DNA of 20,073 nucleotides from Paulinella micropora (Eukaryota; Cercozoa; Imbricatea; Euglyphida), in assembly GCA_009731375.1 (NCBI GenBank), contig BJOX01000011.1, forward strand, positions 938,538-958,610, given 5' to 3'. The notes below the pieces were generated by a model. That model was not told the origin of the DNA and searched no databases. It saw nothing but the letters and a program-made list of their open reading frames with translations. Positions 10,213-18,663 of this stretch are shown here, one piece after another. Both the position numbers and the translations under genes were made by a program. The first letter of the stretch is position 1. Each line of letters starts with the position of its first letter.

Positions 10213-13200
10213 TAACAATATCCCCAACCTGGAAACGGACTTGATCTAAGTGCGCTTGTCGCACTCCTTGTGCATCAGTCTTTCTGCGCTCCGCCTCCCT
10301 GTGCGCCGCAACTATTTTCTCCGCCTCCATCTTCGCTCTTAGTCTCATCCCGAACAACTCATCCTCATCTGCCCAAGTGTCTTTTGGGTGCAGAAGCGAG
10401 GTTGGGATACTAGGCTCTCGGCCGTAAACCAATTGATATGGCGAGACTGAGCTTCTGGCTCCTCCTAGTGCCGATGAGGGTAGACATTTCATTGCAAAGG
10501 CAAATGAAGGTGCTGCCTCCACCCAGGCTCTCTGATTCTCCTTCTTCATACAGTACATCTTAAGCGAGGCTTTGAGGGGTCTATGTACCCGCTCGATCTT
10601 GCCATTCGCTCTCGGGTTATAGGCAGTAACATATTGCCATTTCATCCCGTAGTACTTAGATAGTCTGTCGATGACTTCATTATTAAAGTCAGAACCTCGA
10701 TCAGAACATATCTTTCTAGGCACTCCGATCTGCGAGACGATCCTGTCGATCAGAGCCTCCGCAGTTGTCTTGCCTGTAACGTCCTTAACAGGAACAACCC
10801 ACACATAATTGGTGGCTCGATCAATGGCAGTAAGAAGGTATCTGTACCCTTCGGCCGATTCGGGGAAAGGTCCCACATGATCGATGTGTAAGAATTCAAA
10901 CATCCCGGCGTGTAAAGGGAATGTACCGATCAGGCCAAAATTCGCCTTCAGCGGTGTCTTTGTGGTCTTGCATGGGATGCATGCGTCCACTTCTCTGTCT
11001 ATCTCCTCCTTCATCCCCTTCCACCAAAATCGCCTCGCTATGAACCAATGGGTTCTTTGTCGACCCGGATGTGCCAGCAAGGGGCAGTTATGGGCAGCGA
11101 CATATATAAAGCGCCTCAACTTCTCTGGTACCCAGAGAGTCCATTTATCCGGCTGTGACGCAAATTTGCCGTGCTGGCCCTTGTACCACAATAGCCCATC
11201 TCTCCACGCCATCTCCTTCATCTGATCTTTGATCTGCGGAGTCTTTTTAAGCTCATTAGGGCTCTTGTATAACGTTATGAGCTCCTTGAACTCCGGATCC
11301 GTCGCCTGTTGTTGCCTCCATGCGGTAGGCGAGGCGATATGGACAGTACCGTCCTCCAACCTTACTCCTACCCTTTCTGGGTCTTCATCAAGCTCGCTTC
11401 GATTTTCCTGCGGAGGTTCAGTACAGACCTCAGTCGTCTCCTCCTCCTCTTTTATATTCGCCTTCGCGTTCTCATATGCCTCATAAGACCACTCAGCGTC
11501 TTCGAGAACATGTGCCTCACAGCATATGCCATGATCCGGGCCTTGAGGACTATATCGTAGACCCGTGCGGTCATAACGAACGCCTCTTGCCATCTGCATC
11601 GTCTCTATGTGGCTTACCTCGTACACCTTGTCCGTGGACAGATCTATCATCTCCACTGATGATACGAGAGCCGACACCTCTGACTGAAACTCTAGCCTGG
11701 AAAGTCTTTCAGCGACTACGTTTCGCTTTCCCGGTAAGTAGACCATCGTGAAATTGAAACATGACAAGAAAGCTTGCCACCGCGCCAAACGGCCGGTTTG
11801 TTCATGATTCATCAACCAAAGAAGGTTATGATGATCGGTCCTAACCGTGAATAGAGGTCCTCCCCATAGGTATTCTCTGAGCCTCTTGAGAGCCCATACT
11901 ACTGCCAACGCCTCTCTCTGTCGCGTGCAGTAATTTCGCTCCGCCGCACACAGCTTTCTACTAATAAACATGATCGGGCGCAACTTTTTCTCCTCATCTT
12001 CTTGTTGCAGCACCGCACCGATCGCGAACTTAGATGCATCTGTGTCGACTACGAACGGCTTCGTAAAGTCTGGCATCATAAGTACTAATCCGCCGTCCTT
12101 GGGATCTTTATAAATGAGATCTTTGAGCGTATTAAACGCCTGCAAAGCCTCCTCATCCCACTTCTCAAAGTCTCCGAAATCAATCATCTTCTCCAACTTA
12201 GCTCGAGTTGCACCCCAATCGGGTATGAACCGGCTGTAGTACTGTGCCAACGCAAGAAAAGAGTGTAACTCCGTGCAATTCCTTGGCAACTGTCTACTCA
12301 CGATCTCCTCTCTCTTTTCGCGCGATATCGAGACTCTATTATGAGAAATCTCGTAACCCAAATACGTCACACTTGTCTTGGCGAGTTGACATTTCTTTAA
12401 GTTGCATTTCAGGCCAAAAGCGCCGATGCGCCTGAAGACGTCTAACAAATGATCGATATGCTCCTCCTTTGTGTTAGAGTATACGATGATGTCATCGATG
12501 TAGCAAAATGCATATTCTCCCGCCTTCTGTCCTCTCCTTCTCATAAAACCATCCGCCGACTGGTCGTCATATTGACCGCTCAGCATCTTCTGCATCGCCT
12601 TCTGAAAGAGTCCCGGGGCCTGTTTAAGTCCCATCGGAAGCACCTTCCACTGGTATATTTCCATACCGACAACGAATGCAGTCAGCCATCTGGATTTCTC
12701 GTCCAGTGGTATCTGCCAGAAGCCGTTCTTAAGGTCGATGACCGAATAGAATTTAGCATTCCGCAGCACTCTTCTGCCCTCTTCTAAGGTCGGCAGAGGA
12801 TTTCTCTCTTCCTCTAGCACCTTATTCACACGGGCATAATTGATCGTCAAACGCCATTCTCCTCCTGGCTTAGGGACGATTTTCGGTTGAGAGACAATTG
12901 GAGATGTAGATCTCTCAATAAAGTCCTCATTGAGCAACTGCCTTACATTCTCCTCCGCTATCTTCGCCTCATGTATGCTCAAATTTGCCCTCCGTGGTGC
13001 CGGAGATGGCTCCGCACCCGGTATCTTGTAAATGACTGCAGTGAAGTCCTCAGACTTTACACCACCTGCCCGAGGAGGGTCGAAAATTTCTCTATACACC
13101 TCCATCTTAGCTTTGAGAAGCTCTTTTTCTCTCTCCGTGCCCACTCCTTCTAGGATTTTCCGCGCCACCGCTTGGAAATCTTCCTCCGACATCTTCTTAT

Positions 13201-14908
13201 GCTCCTTGAGGGGCGCTAAGTCCTCCTCCAAACTCATATCCTCCTCCGACAAATCGTCTAGTCCCGTTCTTTCATACGTGACTGTGTCCGGCTCATCATC
13301 ATGGCCAATTCCGACAAGCATATCAATAAGGTTCGCGTATTGTATCGGAGCCTTACGGGTGTAAAAACCATCAAAGCATGTGAAGGCTTGAGGTATTAAT
13401 TTCAACTTGTCCTGGGCTCTGAGCTTCTGCTTGTAAGCACTGCTCTGCTCACGAGACCCGAGTCGACAAGCCACCACTAATTGTTGCTTGCGGGAGGGCA
13501 CCGGTATAGGATGATCAATAAGCCGGTCCCTTATCTCCTGTGCCCATATCGCCTTCTCATTGTATGGCAGAATGACAGAGTACGGCTTGTTGCTCTCAAA
13601 CAGAGTCCGTAAACACCTTTTCACTTCCGTTAATGAGCGCGGCCAGGTGGGCACGTCACCCCAAAAGTTAGTGATAAAAGTTTTAATGTCATCCGCTGGA
13701 GTATCGGGGATACGCCCCTTCCTCCTTGGCACGAACGCCTCTCTCTTCTCATCTGACACCTTCGCGTGGTAACAGTAGCCATTAGTAATATGGACATCTG
13801 CACCGCCACCTTCTGCGAATCTGGCCAACGACGGGCACTGTTTCGCAACACATATTATCTCCTCATTACGCGCTACGACTAAGTCATCAATAGACTTTTT
13901 GTCCCATGCGGGAATCGTAACCGTATACGCCTGCATCTCCGTCTCCCAATTGTCGGTCCAGGACAGTTCGTCCGGCACTGTGACATAGGGGTGCACATAG
14001 GCTTCAGTTACCTCATGTACGAAGGCCAACTTTTTTATCTCCGTTGCTAGACTCAGCTCAAAAGCCTCGTAGGAGTCAGTAGCGGTCATCGGATTAATAT
14101 CCTCCTCCTCTCCTCTCTTCACTCCATAAATTACCCGCCGTGCGGCGCAATCGATCACAGCCCCCATCGTAGCCAATTGGTCATACGACAGCAGGATTGA
14201 ACCGTGGTAATCGGGGACAACATAGAGGTCCGCACGATATACTCGACCGGATGTCAATTTAAAAATTAATGTGACGATGCCCGTAATTTCTGTACGGCTG
14301 CCTACCCCTTTTAGGGTCCCCTTTGTTTTTCTAGTGTTTTTGTCCACCCATGCCCGGTGACCGTTTAAAAACTTCCGGCCGACAATATTAATATTCGCCA
14401 TCGTATCATTACCAACTTTCAATGTGGTTTGTAAAGTTTCACAAAAGAGGTCAGTGTAGCATAGCGCGTCCGGTCTGTGTAAACTAGCCGCTAGCACATG
14501 AATTTTTTGTTCTAAGGTTTTGAGTCTAAGCTCAAGTTCCTTGTCCTCTTTTCGTTCCTCCTCCTTCCTCTCCAGCTTAGCCTCTCGAGTATCCGGGTCT
14601 TCCGGTATCTCGGGTGTCTGTGAGACAGAGTCTGGTACACTGAGTGTACATGTGTCTACAGTAGAGACTATTGAGTCCGTCGGCGGCGAAACGACCCGCT
14701 GTTTCTTTGCAGGCGAAGGCCCAGCATTCGGTTTCGGTTTCCTCTCCTCCATCGCCTTCTTCGCCTTCCTATTTGCATCATTTATCATATTAGCTCTCGA
14801 AGGATGGACTAGCAAATGCTTACCTTGACGCTTTTGAGGCTGTGTGCCTTCAGCTTCACGTCTAGGAGGTACGGGACTGATCGTATTCTGTTCAACAACA
14901 GCAGGCAT
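10178..14908 (-). CDS. pol: Pol polyprotein: retropepsin-like protease, reverse transcriptase, RNase H, integrase
   Basis: A 1576-codon frame in the same frame as gag. Residues 1-160 are linker, with a coiled coil near 110-140. Residues about 160-260 form a retropepsin-like domain with NDTMANINIV (D168-T169-M170 where DTG/DSG is usual) and ILLSYDQL. Residues 260-590 are an unrecognised spacer. The RT domain spans about 630-850, with IDLKNGFWQI (D725) and the YIDD active site (D805, D806). RNase H spans about 950-1075 with D957, E999 and D1025; the terminal ADALSR motif reads AERLSR. The integrase has an HHCC zinc finger (H1273, H1280, C1310, C1313) and a DD35E core (D1343, D1403, E1439). The frame ends shortly after QVGDIV because of a 1-base shift; the missing GPY/F module continues in the next frame at 10212. 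ATG 14908 is used here as a nominal start, but the open frame extends back to the gag UGA, so synthesis as a Gag-Pol fusion is likely. Confidence 0.92.
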   Translation of the reverse strand: MPAVVEQNTISPVPPRREAEGTQPQKRQGKHLLVHPSRANMINDANRKAKKAMEERKPKPNAGPSPAKKQRVVSPPTDSIVSTVDTCTLSVPDSVSQTPEIPEDPDTREAKLERKEEERKEDKELELRLKTLEQKIHVLAASLHRPDALCYTDLFCETLQTTLKVGNDTMANINIVGRKFLNGHRAWVDKNTRKTKGTLKGVGSRTEITGIVTLIFKLTSGRVYRADLYVVPDYHGSILLSYDQLATMGAVIDCAARRVIYGVKRGEEEDINPMTATDSYEAFELSLATEIKKLAFVHEVTEAYVHPYVTVPDELSWTDNWETEMQAYTVTIPAWDKKSIDDLVVARNEEIICVAKQCPSLARFAEGGGADVHITNGYCYHAKVSDEKREAFVPRRKGRIPDTPADDIKTFITNFWGDVPTWPRSLTEVKRCLRTLFESNKPYSVILPYNEKAIWAQEIRDRLIDHPIPVPSRKQQLVVACRLGSREQSSAYKQKLRAQDKLKLIPQAFTCFDGFYTRKAPIQYANLIDMLVGIGHDDEPDTVTYERTGLDDLSEEDMSLEEDLAPLKEHKKMSEEDFQAVARKILEGVGTEREKELLKAKMEVYREIFDPPRAGGVKSEDFTAVIYKIPGAEPSPAPRRANLSIHEAKIAEENVRQLLNEDFIERSTSPIVSQPKIVPKPGGEWRLTINYARVNKVLEEERNPLPTLEEGRRVLRNAKFYSVIDLKNGFWQIPLDEKSRWLTAFVVGMEIYQWKVLPMGLKQAPGLFQKAMQKMLSGQYDDQSADGFMRRRGQKAGEYAFCYIDDIIVYSNTKEEHIDHLLDVFRRIGAFGLKCNLKKCQLAKTSVTYLGYEISHNRVSISREKREEIVSRQLPRNCTELHSFLALAQYYSRFIPDWGATRAKLEKMIDFGDFEKWDEEALQAFNTLKDLIYKDPKDGGLVLMMPDFTKPFVVDTDASKFAIGAVLQQEDEEKKLRPIMFISRKLCAAERNYCTRQREALAVVWALKRLREYLWGGPLFTVRTDHHNLLWLMNHEQTGRLARWQAFLSCFNFTMVYLPGKRNVVAERLSRLEFQSEVSALVSSVEMIDLSTDKVYEVSHIETMQMARGVRYDRTGLRYSPQGPDHGICCEAHVLEDAEWSYEAYENAKANIKEEEETTEVCTEPPQENRSELDEDPERVGVRLEDGTVHIASPTAWRQQQATDPEFKELITLYKSPNELKKTPQIKDQMKEMAWRDGLLWYKGQHGKFASQPDKWTLWVPEKLRRFIYVAAHNCPLLAHPGRQRTHWFIARRFWWKGMKEEIDREVDACIPCKTTKTPLKANFGLIGTFPLHAGMFEFLHIDHVGPFPESAEGYRYLLTAIDRATNYVWVVPVKDVTGKTTAEALIDRIVSQIGVPRKICSDRGSDFNNEVIDRLSKYYGMKWQYVTAYNPRANGKIERVHRPLKASLKMYCMKKENQRAWVEAAPSFAFAMKCLPSSALGGARSSVSPYQLVYGREPSIPTSLLHPKDTWADEDELFGMRLRAKMEAEKIVAAHREAERRKTDAQGVRQAHLDQVRFQVGDIVTPVPSSSTQGG

Positions 14909-14968
14909 AACCGTGACTGTCGGATTAAAAAGAACAGTTTTTGTCCCCTTCTCCCTCTTCTCCTCCCG

Positions 14969-14971
14969 TCA
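14969..14971 (-). promoter_or_regulatory. Probable readthrough stop codon UGA (context UGA-CGG) between gag and pol
   Basis: The only stop between gag and pol is this UGA. The following 20 codons to the pol ATG are open and in the same frame. UGA-CGG matches a known leaky context used by some plant RNA viruses. The next 24 bases are G-rich, with four G runs, and might form a two-tier quadruplex. A simple nonsense mutation cannot be excluded. Confidence 0.55.
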
Positions 14972-17488
14972 TTCTAAGACTTCAATACGCTCACCTGGGT
15001 CGGTGCCAGCGTCTTGTTGGTCCCCACTCGCAGCGGCATATGCCTGCTGGGGATAGTTGGAGCTGGAACTGGAGCTAGAGCTATTCCAGTATCCGCTTCC
15101 TCTGGGAGGGCGCGTTGGGGTCCTCGTTGGGGTCCAGCCTCCACTTGGACGATAGCCCGTGTGGCCTCGACCTCCCCTTCCTCCTCCTCTTTGCGTCCCT
15201 CGGGACCCTCGAGACGATCCTCTCATTCCTCCTCCTCTTGTCAGCGCCATTGGTCGGCCCTGTTGTTGTTCTTTCGCCTCCTTCTTCTGCATCTTCTCAA
15301 CTAAAGAAATGATGGCCCCGCGGAACTCCGCATCATCGACCATATTTGCACTCCACTTTCTCTCCTCCAACTCCTTCTTGTACATGAAGTATGTGCCCCT
15401 TCTGCTGCCTTTGAGCTCTCGCAAGAAGGTATTTCGCATCCTCACATCATCAGAGTCATGGCTGTATGGGCAGTTGCCTAAGCCAAGCTCTTGCTCCTTC
15501 TTGCACGTCATGTATGAGAAATAGCGGTAACAAGGTACCTTCTCATCTCTCCCTCTCTTCAGACCTGCCACCCGAGTTGCATGTGCTGCTTGGGCACCTA
15601 CAACCCCCTGTGTCGTGGTACTGGAGAGTGACTCAGTGGCAGTGTCCAATTCGGAACACGCGTCGAGCACCTCCTTGAACAGGTCGTCCGGCTGAGTAGC
15701 CGCAACAGTCTTCTCGTATATATTGGTTTCCAAAAAGTCCCCCTTCTTCACCGCCTTGAAGGACGGACATGATTGTATGAGCCGTGCGAGCTTGCTCGGG
15801 TGTCTGGCACACAAAGCGCTCAAGAAGTACAGAATGATGGACTTCCGGCTATAAAAGAGCCCGTACTTGGCGCTGACCTCCGTGAGGATCGCCGCCAACC
15901 TCGTGCTATCGCCTAACCCTGTGTTCACCTCTTGAAAAATTTCGAACCCAATCAAAGTACCAGTGCACAGGTGCTGATACCCATGAGTTTTAAAATATTG
16001 CAAGAGGACGGCAACTGGCACCGTGCATTGCAGGTCTGTGGTGGTCTTTCTAGCCGACACCACTCCCGCTCGCAACGTTTTGTATGCCGCTACATCAAAC
16101 CCTTGTGTAAGGATTGATGGGTCCAACAAGGTGGACAACGCCTCATACTCTTGTGTTTCGTCCGTTGGATGCTGCTTCATACAAGCATCTATCCTTCGGA
16201 GCTTGTCACGAAGGCCAGCATCCGTATCCTTCTGACTCGCTGTCTCTGCATACAGCGTAAGAGCAGTTGGATCGGACTTGGTATATTTTTGGAAGGCCTG
16301 CATGATAGCCTGTCTGTCCTTCTTGTCGTTATTGTTGACAATGACAGTGGTAGGCGCTGAGCCAGTCGTAGAGGCGGGAGGGGCTGCATGGGTTGGCGAG
16401 GCGAAACTAGGGGGAGACAGAAAAGTTCCAGAGGAAAGTGCCTGCCTTGTTGCCGTCGCCCTAGCCAATGCAATTTGTGCCTCCAACTCCTTCCTTTCTT
16501 TTTCTGTTGCTATATCCCTGATGTGCAGGTCTTGAGCATGATGAAAGAATGACATGAGCTCGGCTGCCTTCCGAAGAAGCAGAGTTTTCTCCGCCATCTC
16601 CTTCTCTGTTGCTTTGTTAGTAGCAGGGAGTGCCTGCTTCGGCTCCAAGATCGTATGATCCTTCGTCTGAGCCCACCTCTTCCATGCATCGTCCTTTTGA
16701 AAGGCCGCATGCAGCTTTTTCAGCTTCGTCACCCCTCCGACTTCCCCTTCTATTTCCTGCAGGACTGGGTGAGTGTCCCTGCCAAATTTGGTTTGTTGGA
16801 GTTTGCCAAAGGCAATTAACTTGGCCTCCATAAGTTTCAAAGGCACATCCATGACATTAAGCTGCCCTCGCAGGTTCTTGCCTTTAAACTCTCTTTCTCC
16901 CTTCTTTATTCCTTCGATGTCCTGACCAGGATTAAGCAACCTGACCAGTGCTCTGGTCCTCCATGGCAGCACACTTTTCGCAGACTGGTACTCATAGAGT
17001 ATAGCACACTCAAACACTCCCCAAATGAGGTTGAGTAGCTCCAGTAAAGACATTTGGTCCCCATATGAGACATGTTGCACCTGTAACTGTGCACCGTCGT
17101 CTCTGAGGAATGCTGCAAGAGGCAGAGCTTGACTCGGGATGGGGTAACAGATATCCTCCTTTCTCAAGGGATCTCCCCATCGAATCTCTGGGGGAATATA
17201 TAGCCATTTACCGGCCTGCTGCTCCCCTATTTTCTTCTCAAACTCCTTCTTAGTTAGTTTGGCGTATTCGGCCACCCACTGATCTTCCTCCTCCTTCTTC
17301 TCCTTCTCCTCCTCCGTCATCATCGCTCCCTCATCTTGGACCTGGTCCATTGGATTGTCTGCTCCTCCTGTGTCAAAGGAAGGCCCTGCCAAATCCGTTT
17401 CGTCCCCTAGAGGGCCAACGAGCGTATTTACATCTTCTGGGGTTTGAGCACTCGCCCCTCCGTCATCCTCAGTCCATTCTTCAGACAT
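14969..17488 (-). CDS. gag: Gag-like polyprotein with CCCH zinc finger and RG-rich tail
   Basis: An 839-codon ORF placed 5' of pol in a retrotransposon, starting MSEEWTEDDGG (ATG context GCGACCATGT). Residues 1-90 are acidic. Residues about 90-350 are globular/helical, probably capsid-like. A Ser/Thr/Pro linker lies near 365-395, and a second globular region spans 400-620. A zinc-finger-like C-x8-C-x10-C-x3-H follows at C653, C662, C673 and H677. The tail is Arg-Gly/Ser-rich (about 760-830). Retroelement Gag proteins package RNA; the usual nucleocapsid knuckle is CCHC (C-x2-C-x4-H-x4-C), which is not seen here. The protein is longer than most gypsy Gags (300-500 residues). No sequence family was recognised, so the Gag call rests on position, zinc finger and RG tail. 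It ends in UGA followed by CGG, in frame with pol. Confidence 0.8.
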   Translation of the reverse strand: MSEEWTEDDGGASAQTPEDVNTLVGPLGDETDLAGPSFDTGGADNPMDQVQDEGAMMTEEEKEKKEEEDQWVAEYAKLTKKEFEKKIGEQQAGKWLYIPPEIRWGDPLRKEDICYPIPSQALPLAAFLRDDGAQLQVQHVSYGDQMSLLELLNLIWGVFECAILYEYQSAKSVLPWRTRALVRLLNPGQDIEGIKKGEREFKGKNLRGQLNVMDVPLKLMEAKLIAFGKLQQTKFGRDTHPVLQEIEGEVGGVTKLKKLHAAFQKDDAWKRWAQTKDHTILEPKQALPATNKATEKEMAEKTLLLRKAAELMSFFHHAQDLHIRDIATEKERKELEAQIALARATATRQALSSGTFLSPPSFASPTHAAPPASTTGSAPTTVIVNNNDKKDRQAIMQAFQKYTKSDPTALTLYAETASQKDTDAGLRDKLRRIDACMKQHPTDETQEYEALSTLLDPSILTQGFDVAAYKTLRAGVVSARKTTTDLQCTVPVAVLLQYFKTHGYQHLCTGTLIGFEIFQEVNTGLGDSTRLAAILTEVSAKYGLFYSRKSIILYFLSALCARHPSKLARLIQSCPSFKAVKKGDFLETNIYEKTVAATQPDDLFKEVLDACSELDTATESLSSTTTQGVVGAQAAHATRVAGLKRGRDEKVPCYRYFSYMTCKKEQELGLGNCPYSHDSDDVRMRNTFLRELKGSRRGTYFMYKKELEERKWSANMVDDAEFRGAIISLVEKMQKKEAKEQQQGRPMALTRGGGMRGSSRGSRGTQRGGGRGGRGHTGYRPSGGWTPTRTPTRPPRGSGYWNSSSSSSSSNYPQQAYAAASGDQQDAGTDPGERIEVLE

Positions 17489-18019
17489 GGTCGCTGGGGG
17501 AATATGAGTGGGACAGAGCTGATTCTACCCCGTATTTGCTCTGTTCGTCTCTGGGGAACGAATAGAGAGAAAAGATGAAAAGATAGTATAGAGAGAGAGT
17601 GTCTCACCTCTATGTCTTATGTGTGTGTGTGTGTGTTTTTTTTTTGTTTTTTTTTTTCGTTTTTTTTTTGTGAGAAAGAAGTAGTCTGTACGACTTTCTC
17701 TGAAAATTTGATCTCCTTCTCCACTCCTCTTCTCTTTTGCTCTTTTTGTTGTTTTTTATCTGTTATGAGGTACTAGGACCTACGTACAGATAGTGTCAAA
17801 GAGGCTTGAGAAGCACTCCTTGAGAAGTCGACTTGTCGTCGGATAGGTGTTCAGACCTACTTTCGAAAAACAGTCAGAGATTTGCAAAAATACTCTGATG
17901 TGTGTGACTTGAGAGGCAACTAAGTGCACAGACTTGAGAGGGAGAGTACTAGGTTCGTGTCCTTCAAGTTTGTTTGTCACTGTGAGTGTTTGTTCGTACG
18001 TCTGTTGACTTACTCTGTC

Positions 18020-18083
18020 TCTGCCTCAAGGGAGAACAGGAGAACAGAAAAGATGTCTGGTATCTGCCTCAAGGGAGAACAGG
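18020..18083. repeat. 21-bp direct repeat in the leader
   Basis: TCTGCCTCAAGGGAGAACAG followed by G occurs at 18020-18040 and again at 18063-18083, a 43-base spacing. The copies are identical. This is a possible duplicated RNA signal or a recent tandem duplication. Confidence 0.8.
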
Positions 18084-18266
18084 GATAAAGGCTGTGGAGA
18101 GGGTACTGGGACACCTACTCACAAACGCCTAGACGTATTGTTTTGCAAAAGAGCTTGTGTGGGGATGTGTTGGAGTATTTGTTGTTTGAGTCTGCCTACT
18201 CAATGGAGATAGGTCAGCCCAAATTTTCCTTCTGCCGTCAAAGGACAAGCCAGAAAAGAAATCAGC

Positions 18267-18284
18267 CGTGTGCTGGTGACTCCA
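18267..18284 (-). promoter_or_regulatory. Primer-binding site (tRNA-primed)
   Basis: One base after the 5' LTR end (...TTTTAACA), the minus strand reads TGGAGTCACCAGCACACG. It begins with TGG, complementary to a tRNA CCA end. The implied tRNA would have U73 and a 5' acceptor strand GUCACCA. I could not assign the isoacceptor. Confidence 0.7.
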
Positions 18285-18285
18285 A

Positions 18286-18533
18286 TGTTAAAATCCCCGA
18301 AGATAGCTCGTTAAAAAGTCGGTAATACAACCAAACACAAATCCCCAAAGGAGAATGATGTCTCGTTATATTAGCTCAGTGAAACCCACAAAAGAAAGCG
18401 GCAACAGACCAAGGTTAAAATGGCATTAGGTCAAATCCGGCCAAACGATATTGAAATAATGGGAAGAAACTAGGTGCACCTGACACCAAAAAAAGTGTAC
18501 TTTTTACCTGCTATCCGGGGGATGATGCCTACA
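18286..18533 (-). repeat. 5' LTR (right copy), 248 bp
   Basis: Second copy of the LTR, TGTTAAAATC...GATGCCTACA on the plus strand. As the 5' LTR of a minus-strand element it should hold the promoter. A TAATATAAC stretch on the minus strand (near 18365-18373) is the best TATA-like candidate. Confidence 0.93.
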
Positions 18534-18537
18534 AAAG
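18534..18537. repeat. Target-site duplication, right copy (AAAG)
   Basis: Matches AAAG at 8113-8116 on the other side of the element. Confidence 0.6.
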
Positions 18538-18663
18538 CATACCACAACAACAAAAACGACAAAATAAATTGTCAGCACATTTGTACTACTTTACAGAAAA
18601 ACCATAAAAACCAAAAACACACTTTTTGTTTATTTGCATTTTCTTGTTTTTTCCACACTTTCT

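Larger units (their letters stand above)
17489..18285 (-). other. 5' leader of the retrotransposon
   Basis: About 800 bases between the 5' LTR and the gag ATG. They contain a (GT)n stretch near 17620-17636, T-rich runs on the plus strand (17637-17670), a 21-base direct repeat (18020-18040 and 18063-18083) and the primer-binding site. No ORF is convincing. Packaging and dimerisation signals would be expected here but are not identifiable by eye. Confidence 0.7.
8117..18533 (-). mobile_element. Full-length Ty3/gypsy-class LTR retrotransposon, about 10.4 kb
   Basis: The element is bounded by two direct repeats (8117-8366 and 18286-18533) that start with TG and end with CA, and it is flanked by AAAG duplications. 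Internally, in transcription order on the minus strand, it has a TGG primer-binding site, a leader of about 780 bases, gag, pol with the order protease-RT-RNase H-integrase (the Ty3/gypsy order), a C-terminal extension, a polypurine tract and the 3' LTR. All RT and integrase catalytic motifs are intact. The element is longer than the usual 5-7 kb gypsy size because of a large Gag, a long protease-RT spacer and the extension. Defects or special features are one in-frame UGA between gag and pol and one frameshift at 10213. LTR identity of about 97% by eye implies a fairly young insertion. Confidence 0.93.

Noticed and set aside
9094-17565. Plus-strand ORFs opposite gag and pol
   Set aside because: Antisense shadows of strongly supported coding frames; none shows a domain.
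18267-18284. Assignment of the primer tRNA to a specific amino acid
   Set aside because: The implied acceptor stem (GUCACCA with U73) could not be matched with confidence without a tRNA set from this genome.
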